Positions 7,701 to 11,617 of a stretch of 12,980 bases of DNA are shown here, piece after piece. The stretch is from positions 58,431-71,410 of the forward strand of contig MU646802.1 of NCBI GenBank assembly GCA_026770585.1, given 5' to 3'. This DNA comes from Baffinella frigidus. Taxonomy: Eukaryota > Cryptophyceae > Cryptomonadales > Baffinellaceae. The position numbers were made by a program, and so were the translations under genes. The notes under the pieces were generated by a model, which did no database searches, was not told the DNA's origin, and saw only the letters and a list, made by a program, of their open reading frames with translations. Numbering within the stretch: the stretch's first letter is position 1; the number at the start of each line of letters is the position of its first letter.

Positions 7701-8719
7701 ACCCCCCGAAACACGCATTCGAACCCCAGCATCTTACAAGGGTACCTCGCTCATAAGAAACAGCCACCCCCTAGGATCCTACAGTAGCACCATGCCTAGG
7801 CCCCTATGGTGGTCCTAGTGAGGGGGGCGTTTCTTATGAGCGAGGTACCCCTGTACTCTTGCGGCGCGCTCTACTTTCCTCACGACTCACATCATCTTCT
7901 CTACTGGGGCACCTCGCTCATGAGAAAGCACCCCCCCCCTGGGACCAAGGGTCCTAGGCATAGCCCTACTGTAGGGTCCTGGGGGGGGGGCGTTCTCATG
8001 AGCGAGGTACCCCTGTACGACACACAATCGATGCCTCGGCAGGTGTGATTTTGTCAAGCGATTTTCTCCCGTGCAGGAAACGGCGCGCCAACTACGCGCC
8101 CGATCTCGACGACGTTCTTGCCTCCGCGCCCCCTCCCAAACGCATTTGCCGTGCTGCCACGGCCGGGGCTGGCGGCACGTGCGAAGGTGAGACCTCACAA
8201 CACGTGGGCGGTGGCGGACAAGAGCTGTCCGCGGCTGCCCCGAACGACACTCCGCGGCACCGCTGCACGCTGCCTCTCCTGTACAGAGTCGGGTGGTTCG
8301 GGATCATGCCCGTGCGTCCGGATGGGCGAAGGAGGCACCTTGCGGATCTGCGGGCAGCCATCGGTGCGGAGCCGCCGGGGGACCCGGATGCCGACACCCT
8401 TCTTTCTTCGGGGATCTGTGAGATCTACGCGGCCCACTTTGAGATCCACGGCGGAGGTTGCCCCCGGGACGGGCCACGCCTCCCTGCGTTCCACGTGACG
8501 TTCTTGGCGACCGGGGAGACGTGCTGCGACACCGCCGAAGACCTGCGTGCGTGGGCCCTGACACGTCTCGAGAGCCGTCAGGCGGGGCTGATCCCGAAGA
8601 AGCGCCCTGCCTCTGCTTCCGATGGCGGAGTCAAGGGGAGCGTCCTCCCAGGGGGGGTGGGGATGCGGGCGCTTAGGGACGAGGAGATTGAGGAGCCTTC
8701 CTCGAGTGACGATGAGTAG
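1287..8719 (+). CDS. Eleven-exon gene: RING-like finger plus about eight SAP/HeH-like motifs
   Basis: Join 1287-1706, 1854-2000, 2067-2224, 2412-2622, 2862-2987, 3124-3281, 3509-3797, 4463-4758, 5379-5502, 6307-6593, 8077-8719. The sum is 2859 nt, or 952 residues plus TAG. Every intron begins GT and ends AG, and every junction keeps frame. Residues 1-140 hold a Cys cluster resembling half a RING. Residues 141-242, 243-407, 408-602 and 603-739 are four tandem units. Each has one helix-extension-helix motif (for example DLVALCKMR or LIDLARNGGLPFS, then a Lys/Ser-Asp-Leu helix). A second motif follows a conserved W-G-(F/L)-x-G-D-Y phrase. The rest is an unrecognised C-terminal region. SAP/HeH motifs bind DNA or RNA in known families, and RING plus SAP occurs in Rad18-type ligases, so a nuclear nucleic-acid or chromatin role is my inference. 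Some donors are weak (gtccct, gttctt). There is no in-frame ATG near the units that would make them separate genes. Confidence 0.68.
1743..1860 (+). repeat. Tandemly duplicated 3' splice-site segment in intron 1
   Basis: Two copies of about 50 bp, each running from CCCTGGCTGG through GCTGAAC to a pyrimidine stretch and TGCAGGTTACC (acceptors at 1788 and 1853). The downstream acceptor opens into exon 2 in the right frame. The upstream one leads to a stop within about 27 codons. The upstream copy resembles the intron 4 acceptor (GCTGAACCG...TTGCAGGTTA) more closely. Confidence 0.65.
1854..2000 (+). CDS. Exon 2: unit 1, first SAP/HeH-like motif
   Basis: 49 codons, phase 0 at both ends (residues 141-189). 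YVDLVALCKMRDMPYS matches the first helix and turn of a SAP motif. A Lys/Arg/Glu-rich insert of about 13 residues follows, then TSKEDLLQMLAPLY as the second helix. It is a clear paralogue of exon 5. The donor gtgtga creates the TGA that would stop an unspliced reading. Confidence 0.7.
2067..2224 (+). CDS. Exon 3: unit 1, W-G-F-x-G-D-Y block and start of second HeH-like motif
   Basis: 158 nt, phase 0 to phase 2, exactly the same length and phases as exon 6. Begins EVACAMQKAWG, carries EWGGFTGDYGELELEELQEE and ends LDLMTWD. The helix LELEELQEEARCEGLDL resembles SAP helix 1; its partner helix lies in exon 4, so the motif straddles the intron. The donor GACAG|gtccct is weak, but its equivalent is conserved in exon 6 (GACAG|gttctt), which supports the boundary. 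Confidence 0.68.
2412..2622 (+). CDS. Exon 4: second helix of unit 1 motif and Gly/Ser linker
   Basis: 211 nt, phase 2 to phase 0. The first base completes a Ser codon with the AG left by exon 3. EAGARQPKPERHLRQSLKLR continues with REECRA and supplies the second helix of the preceding HeH-like motif. A flexible Gly/Ser stretch follows, ending SSSPFDGVH, which copies the end of exon 1. The true frame here has no ATG of its own. Confidence 0.68.
2862..2987 (+). CDS. Exon 5: unit 2, first SAP/HeH-like motif
   Basis: 42 codons, phase 0 at both ends (residues 313-354). DLVALCKMRSLASW is nearly the same as exon 2, and SGQKSKAELLL recalls the SGKKxELI signature of SAP domains. It lacks most of the charged insert of exon 2. 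Donor CCCAAG|gtgaac fits consensus well. Acceptor ttcctgcattgcag. Confidence 0.7.
3124..3281 (+). CDS. Exon 6: unit 2, W-G-x-x-G-D-Y block
   Basis: 158 nt, phase 0 to phase 2. EVAAALQEAWGAARPRS, then KWGGLTGDYEELELEELQAE, ending VDLMIFD. Nearly colinear with exon 3 at base level, including the acceptor context cacacag|GAAGTCGCG. It starts the second HeH-like motif of unit 2, which is completed by exon 7. Confidence 0.7.
3509..3797 (+). CDS. Exon 7: second helix of unit 2 motif and linker of unit 3
   Basis: 289 nt, phase 2 to phase 0. It starts like exon 4 (EAGGRRPKSEHQLR), then LTKRRDACRAYAPD, a Ser/Thr/Lys linker, and a Gly-rich stretch. The end, ALTLGGKIASMASVVW, is repeated at the end of exon 9. 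Donor TCTGG|gtgagc is strong. It bridges the two subfamilies of units: its head matches units 1 and 2, its tail matches unit 4. Confidence 0.7.
3798..4462 (+). other. Intron 7, with a PAL1 insertion
   Basis: 665 nt, donor gtgagc, acceptor ttcacag. The only structure I see is the PAL1 element at 3947-4067. The remaining 395 bp up to exon 8 show no gene and no clear repeat. The reading frames crossing the region are short and unlike the neighbouring exons. Confidence 0.6.
3947..4067 (+). mobile_element. PAL1 palindromic element, copy 1 (MITE-like)
   Basis: 121 bp foldback, TA plus ACAGGGG-type left end reading inward as GTACCTTGCTCATAAGAAAC, with a complementary right end GTTTCTTATGAGCGAGGTAC near-perfect in the outer part. 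The core is C/G runs around CCTAGG. It lies inside intron 7. Confidence 0.85.
4463..4758 (+). CDS. Exon 8: unit 3, both HeH-like blocks in one exon
   Basis: 296 nt, phase 0 to phase 2 (residues 504-601). REMQQMNKDDVIDLARDSGL and PRPDLEERI form the first HeH-like motif. After SNAHTFAASLRAKHP come WWGFPGDYQVLDRGDLEAEA and FCGI, the start of the second motif. It combines what exons 2+3 and 5+6 encode separately, with no intron. The donor AACAA|gtacgc leaves AA, completed to Lys by exon 9. A 55-bp stretch (4574-4628) is identical to 6418-6472 in exon 10. Confidence 0.72.
4759..5378 (+). other. Intron 8, paralogous to parts of intron 10
   Basis: 620 nt with no gene. Segments around 4970-5185 and 5213-5300 match pieces of intron 10 (about 6920-7065, 7250-7300 and 7660-7740), for example CTCAGGTTGCA followed by CCCCCCGAAA. 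It carries a 30-bp tandem duplication but no PAL1 copy, so it represents the less-invaded version of this intron. Confidence 0.6.
5010..5067 (+). repeat. 30-bp direct repeat, two copies
   Basis: Two adjacent copies starting CATCCACGGTGGCGACT and continuing AACCAAGAT, differing at a few bases, inside intron 8. Confidence 0.85.
5379..5502 (+). CDS. Exon 9: second helix of unit 3 motif, short linker
   Basis: 124 nt, phase 2 to phase 0. KRRANFEPDLDDVLAST completes the second HeH-like motif and is nearly identical to the start of exon 11. ALTLGGKIATTASVVS repeats the end of exon 7. The acceptor context CTCTCCCGTGCAG|GAAACGGCGCGCCAAC is shared with exon 11. Donor CTCG|gtaaga is strong. Confidence 0.72.
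5516..5697. repeat. Foldback: about 36-bp inverted repeat with 109-bp loop
   Basis: Left arm 5516-5551 (CCACACGAGGCTATCCATGC onward) pairs with right arm 5661-5697 (ending GCATGGATAGCCTCGTGTGG) with very few mismatches. It is probably a MITE-like or hairpin insertion unrelated to PAL1. Confidence 0.8.
5755..5875 (+). mobile_element. PAL1 palindromic element, copy 2
   Basis: 121 bp, left end TACAGGGCTACCTCGCTCAT, right end ATGAGCGAGGCACCCCTGTA, same orientation as copy 1 judged by the asymmetric core (GGGCCCTATGGTGGTCCTAG). Lies in intron 9. Confidence 0.87.
5920..5935. repeat. Solo PAL1 terminus
   Basis: AGCGAGGTACCCCTGTA is an exact PAL1 right end with no matching left end nearby, 45 bp after copy 2. 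It looks like the remnant of a deleted second element. Confidence 0.7.
6037..6064 (+). repeat. 14-bp direct repeat, two copies
   Basis: CCCAAGGTTGTAAG occurs twice back to back, just before the telomere-like array in intron 9. Confidence 0.9.
6088..6282 (+). repeat. Interstitial telomere-like CCCTAAA array
   Basis: About 195 bp of CCCTAAA units, perfect in the right half and degenerate in the left (CCCTCAACCCTAG, CCCCAAA). Flanking exons 9 and 10 continue the same gene, so this is not a chromosome end. It abuts the 3' splice site of intron 9 and supplies many CTAAC-like branch-point candidates, the last at about 6278-6282. Confidence 0.9.
6307..6593 (+). CDS. Exon 10: unit 4, both HeH-like blocks in one exon
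   Basis: 287 nt, phase 0 to phase 2 (residues 644-738). SRELQQMSMKGLIDLARNGG, then PKSDLEERI, form the clearest SAP-like motif of the array. SNAHTFAASLRAKHP is identical to exon 8. Then come WWGFPGDYEVLDRWDLEAEA and FCGVRRN. The donor AACCA|gtacgc leaves CA, completed to Gln by exon 11. Confidence 0.72.
6731..6868. repeat. AT-rich foldback with 23-bp inverted repeat
   Basis: CATGTGGAAACATTTTTAAT (6731-) pairs with ATTAAAAGTGTTTCCACATG (-6868), with one mismatch over 23 bp and weaker pairing further in. It is markedly A/T-rich against the surroundings and lacks a counterpart in paralogous intron 8, so it is probably another MITE-like insertion. Confidence 0.65.
7392..7512 (-). mobile_element. 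PAL1 palindromic element, copy 3 (reverse)
   Basis: 121 bp with canonical ends TACAGGGGTACCTCGCTCAT and ATGAGCGAGGTACCCCTGTA. The core reads GGCCTACTGTAGGGTCCTAG, the reverse complement of copies 1 and 2. Intron 10. Confidence 0.9.
7735..7855 (+). mobile_element. PAL1 palindromic element, copy 4
   Basis: 121 bp, left end TACAAGGGTACCTCGCTCAT, right end canonical. Forward core. It is inserted in a stretch of intron 10 whose intron 8 counterpart (about 5278-5300) lacks it. Confidence 0.9.
7902..8017 (-). mobile_element. PAL1 palindromic element, copy 5 (reverse)
   Basis: 116 bp, left end TACTGGGGCACCTCGCTCAT, right end canonical, reverse core. It lies 46 bp after copy 4 and 59 bp before the exon 11 acceptor. 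Confidence 0.88.
8077..8719 (+). CDS. Exon 11: end of HeH array and unrecognised C-terminal region
   Basis: 643 nt with the stop TAG at 8717-8719. It opens KRRANYAPDLDDVLASAPPP, completing the second motif of unit 4. A Gly/Ala/His linker follows, then a folded-looking region from about RCTLPLLYRVGWFGIMPVRP through ICEIYAAHFEIHGGGCP and LPAFHVTFLATGETCCDTAE. A basic patch IPKKRPAS could be a nuclear signal. The tail EEIEEPSSSDDE is acidic. I do not recognise the C-terminal region. An internal consensus donor (GAAG|gtgaga at 8188) and acceptor (ctgtacag at 8286) exist, but joining them shifts the frame to a less protein-like reading, so I leave the exon whole. Confidence 0.68.
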
Positions 8720-8836
8720 AGGGGTACATCGCTCATAAGAAAACGCCCCTCCCTGGGACCCTACAGTAGGCCTATGCCCAGGGCCCTATGGTGGTCCTAG
8801 GGGGGGGCGGTTTCTTATGATCGAGGTACCCCTGTA
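8717..8836 (+). mobile_element. PAL1 palindromic element, copy 6, starting at the stop codon
   Basis: 120 bp, left end TAGAGGGGTACATCGCTCAT, right end ATCGAGGTACCCCTGTA. Its left target TA is the first two bases of the gene's TAG stop, so the whole foldback would lie in the 3' UTR. Confidence 0.87.
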
Positions 8837-8860
8837 GAGGAGCGAGGAAGAGAGACGTTT

Positions 8861-8866
8861 AATAAA
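8861..8866 (+). terminator. Candidate polyadenylation signal AATAAA
   Basis: AATAAA 142 bp after the stop codon and 25 bp after the PAL1 copy in the 3' UTR. It is the only clear match close to the gene end. The poly(A) signal used by this lineage is unknown. Confidence 0.35.
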
Positions 8867-9245
8867 CGCGTGGTACCGTCATTTCCTGGGTGTGGCTGAG
8901 CGGACCGCTCAAGCCACTGCACGCGACCCTGAAATGCCCGATGAGGATTCACTGTACCCTTTCGCCGGTTTCTGCTACGATCCTCTGTACAGGGGGGCTG
9001 GATGTGATCCGAAAGGATGCATGGCTTTTGTATAGAACCAGTTCCGGTGTCCGCCTATGTTGGGAGCAAATCTAACGAAAGACTGAGGCATCCTCATAAC
9101 CTTGCGTCCTTACATGCTCTTAGAGCCTAGACACCCACAAGCTCGAAGAACCCAAAGGACCTAACGGAAAGGCGGGTAGGAAGACTTCCAACCTGCACCG
9201 CTGAGAGCTACCGACACAGAATAGTGCGGGTGCAGAGGAGGGTAC
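8867..9245. other. Intergenic stretch, nothing recognised
   Basis: 379 bp without a convincing open frame, repeat or RNA gene. One short open frame (8890-9075) has no splice or composition support. Confidence 0.5.
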
Positions 9246-9366
9246 TACAGGGGTACCTCGCTCATAAGAAAGCGACTCCTCCTAAAACCCTACAGTAGGC
9301 CTATGCCTAGGGCCCTACGGTGGTCCTGGGAGGGTTGCCGTTTCTTATGAGCGAAGTACCCATGTA
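9246..9366 (+). mobile_element. PAL1 palindromic element, copy 7
   Basis: 121 bp with canonical left end, right end ATGAGCGAAGTACCCATGTA, forward core with GGGCCCTACGGTGGTCCTGG. Intergenic. Confidence 0.88.
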
Positions 9367-9430
9367 CCAAGGCGACGGAAACGAGGTAGGGAAGGGGGGT
9401 GAGCAATGTCGGTTCGTCCCTCAGCACGAG

Positions 9431-9494
9431 AAATGGAGAAAAAAAAGAGAGAGAGAAAGAGAGTGAGAGATAGAGAGAAAGTGAGTGTGTGTGT

Positions 9495-9525
<31 letters not shown>

Positions 9526-9538
9526 GTGAGAGAGAGAA
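9431..9538 (+). repeat. GA-rich microsatellite
   Basis: Imperfect (GA)n with A runs and a short GTGTGT block. The reading frame across it is Leu/Ser repeats on the minus strand and is not a gene. Confidence 0.9.
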
Positions 9539-9834
9539 TGTTTGTGTACGGTCCCAGCACCATCATGGGGGTGGTGTTCTCATGAAACTAAACAGAGAGT
9601 GAGAACGCCGCGCGGACCGTGTCTGCAGAAAAAGCCCCTCATCGTCTGTTGGTTTACTTAAAACACGTGGCACGTCTTTCTTCCGAGGGACATGTCAAGG
9701 CCTTGAAGCCGTTTGACCATTCCACTCAAACTACGTTCCACTACTGACCTCTCTCAAATAACAAATAACCCTCCTGAAAAAATGACCTACAACCTACATG
9801 TAGGCTCATAAACTTATGACAGCCCAGAGACCAA
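9539..9834. other. Intergenic stretch, nothing recognised
   Basis: 296 bp, more A/T-rich than the gene regions, with no supported gene. It contains a short perfect palindrome CCTACATGTAGG near 9793. Confidence 0.5.
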
Positions 9835-9938
9835 TATCCCTCAAGTGACCAACGGGCGAATAATCGCCCGCGGAAGCCCTAGGCAGGTCCTAGGGCCCTA
9901 CGGTAGGGCGTATGAGCCTACTGGTCACTTAAGGGATA
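9835..9938 (-). mobile_element. PAL2 palindromic element, copy 1
   Basis: 104 bp, ends TATCCCTCAAGTGACCA and TGGTCACTTAAGGGATA, core with CCTAGGCAGGTCCTAGGGCC. Its reverse complement aligns along its length with 10922-11024. The terminal repeat differs from PAL1. Confidence 0.78.
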
Positions 9939-10002
9939 AACCAATATAAAATAACTTCCCGTCGAGTTGGGACACGCTCGTCGATGTCCACTGGTAAGGA
10001 CT

Positions 10003-10239
10003 CAGGGGTACAGGGGTACTTCGATCATAAGAAACCGCCCCCCCCTAGGACGCTACAGTAGGCCTATCCCTAGGGCCCTACTTTGGTCCTAGGGGGGGGG
10101 CGGTTTCTCATGAGCAAGGTTCCCCTGTACCTCGCTCATAAGAAACCGCCCCCCCCCAGGACCACCATAGGGCCCTACGCATAGGCCTACTGTAGGGTCC
10201 TAGGGGGACGCTGTTTCTTCTAAGCGAGGTACCCCTGTG
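10003..10239 (-). mobile_element. PAL1 copy 8, an older element split by copy 9
   Basis: The left terminus CAGGGGTA (10003-10010) is separated from the rest (CCTCGCTCATAAGAAACC onward, 10130-10239) by a complete younger PAL1. Removing 121 bp restores a normal element. The outer flanks are CT and TG rather than TA, which suggests decay. Confidence 0.8.
10009..10129 (+). mobile_element. PAL1 copy 9, nested inside copy 8
   Basis: 121 bp, left end TACAGGGGTACTTCGATCAT, right end GAGCAAGGTTCCCCTGTA, forward core. It is inserted at the TA of the GGGGTACC terminal sequence of copy 8. TA is present at both boundaries (10009-10010 and 10128-10129), as expected from target duplication. Confidence 0.85.
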
Positions 10240-10742
10240 GACCCGCGTCGGGATAGATCAGCCATCTTAAGCGATCCGTCAAAATACACACTACTGTGTC
10301 CCAGGACGTGACTTGTGTAAAGTCGCTCGGGCTATCCTACACGGGAACGCGTTCCCAGAACACTCACACCTTCGCGTCGGAGCTCCGCACATCGCTCTCC
10401 AAGCTCAGCGTGCTCTCGTCCCTGCACAGGGGAGACTCATCGTGAACTACGGAAGGCTCTTCAAGGGATATCCGGTGCCCGGTCTTGGAGCCGTTAGCCC
10501 GTTCTTGGAGCCGTTTTCAACTAAAAATTGACTTTTTAATACCGGTTTCCCTTTGCAAATTGACTTTTGAATACCACTCGAAGAGCCCTCTGTGGACACA
10601 GGGACTCCTCCAGTCACCGGGAGACAGACGGAATCCTCCACAGTTTCAGCCTTCGATACAGGGGTTACCAACCCATTGTTCCACCAATGGTGGTCGATCA
10701 ATGTTGCCGAAGAAGCCTGCAGCAGGCATACGCCTGTGAGCC
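10240..10742. other. Intergenic stretch with one dispersed repeat
   Basis: About 500 bp with no gene I can support. The part 10468-10577 is a dispersed repeat also present inverted at 12408-12516. Confidence 0.5.
10468..10577 (+). repeat. Dispersed repeat DR3, copy 1
   Basis: About 110 bp with TTCTTGGAGCCGTTT, then CTAAAAATTGACTTTT and AATACC twice. It matches the reverse complement of 12408-12516 over its whole length with scattered differences. Confidence 0.72.
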
Positions 10743-10893
10743 TACAGGAATATCTCGCTCACAAGAAACCGCGCCACTCCCTAGGATCACCATAGGGCCC
10801 TAGGCATAGGCCTACTGTAGGGTCCTAGGAGGTGTTCCTAGGAGGTGGCGGTTTCTTATGAGCGCTTATCGCGATGACAGGGGTAACCCTGTA
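10743..10893 (-). mobile_element. PAL1 palindromic element, copy 10, with internal insertion
   Basis: 151 bp, left end TACAGGAATATCTCGCTCAC, right end GGGGTAACCCTGTA. It carries about 19 extra bases after ATGAGCG and a duplicated CCTAGGAGGTG block in the core. It is the most diverged full copy. Confidence 0.78.
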
Positions 10894-10921
10894 GGACTAC
10901 CCTACGAGCGGTGCGCGACCG

Positions 10922-11024
10922 TATCCCTTAAGTGGCCAGTAGGCGCATACACCCTACCGTAGGGCCCAAGGACCTGCCTAGGACCTCTTGGCCGTCAAAT
11001 TTGACGGCTTTGCCACTTGCGATA
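10922..11024 (+). mobile_element. PAL2 palindromic element, copy 2
   Basis: 103 bp, starts TATCCCTTAAGTGGCCAGTA and ends GCCACTTGCGATA. The left half matches copy 1 reversed; the right half has diverged and contains the small palindrome GTCAAATTTGAC. Confidence 0.7.
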
Positions 11025-11118
11025 CTCGAGCCACCCCGGCAGACAACAACTGAAAAAGTGGCTCCTCAATCCGCTGGCGGCACAGAGGGCAGATAGAATG
11101 AATATGTCCTCGTGGCAT

Positions 11119-11167
11119 TCACCCTCTCCCTCTCTCTCGCTCTCTCTTGCTCTATGTCCCTCTCTCC

Positions 11168-11216
<49 letters not shown>

Positions 11217-11239
11217 CCCCCCTCCCTCCCTCCCTCTCT
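11119..11239 (+). repeat. CT/CCT pyrimidine tract
   Basis: About 120 bp of (CT)n passing into CCCTCC repeats. It lies just past the last exon of the minus-strand gene, so it would be a purine-rich 3' UTR in that transcript. Confidence 0.92.
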
Positions 11240-11263
11240 GGCTGAATGGCGCGGTGGGTGGAC

Positions 11264-11442
11264 TCACTGGGCCCAGTGGCGGTCGGTATCGTGCTCCTCC
11301 TCGGACACGGCACCCTTCCTCGGAGAACCGAAGTCGTCATCAGAGTCCATGGCATCCTTAGTACCGAAGTTGTCCATGGCCGCGAGGTTGAGGCGGAAGC
11401 GCCTCTGCCGCACTGCGCGGATCGCCACGAATGCTACCACCA
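11264..11442 (-). CDS. Terminal exon: end of transmembrane helix and cytosolic tail
   Basis: 179 nt, entered in phase 1 and ending TGA. The acceptor is preceded by an uninterrupted CT tract ending CGCAG, an extreme polypyrimidine tract. Composition changes sharply at both edges from microsatellite to complex coding sequence. The first 51 bases are duplicated at 11639-11689. Confidence 0.6.
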
Positions 11443-11580
11443 CTGCGAGAGAGAGAGAGAGAGCGCGCGTTGGCGTTAGCGAGAGAGAGCGAGACAGCGT
11501 GCGCGAGCGAGAGCGAGAGCGAGAGCGAGAGCGAGAGAGAGAGAGAGCGCGTGCGAGAGAGAGAGAGAGAGAGCGAGAGA

Positions 11581-11617
<37 letters not shown>

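Larger units (their letters stand above)
6594..8076 (+). other. Intron 10, large, with several foldback insertions
   Basis: 1483 nt, donor gtacgc, acceptor ctcccgtgcag. It contains an AT-rich foldback (6731-6868), three PAL1 copies (7392-7512, 7735-7855, 7902-8017) and stretches paralogous to intron 8. I see no gene. The open frames here are short or are translations of PAL1. Confidence 0.6.

Noticed and set aside
7806-8048. Open frame containing SLIRN- and EVPLY-like phrases
   Set aside because: These phrases recur wherever a PAL1 arm is translated. It is element sequence, not a gene.
3947-8836. CRISPR-like array from the recurring palindromes
   Set aside because: Copies are about 120 bp, irregularly spaced, in both orientations and inside introns of a spliced gene. 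There are no uniform spacers.
9345-9566. Ser/Leu-rich minus-strand open frame
   Set aside because: It covers a PAL1 end and a GA microsatellite.
10370-10421. Possible 52-nt minus-strand exon (after cctgtgcag, before gtgtgagt) encoding DESTLSLESDVRSSDAK
   Set aside because: The splice signals are good, but no partner exon was found and it lies beyond the stop of the nearest minus-strand gene. Too short to support on its own.
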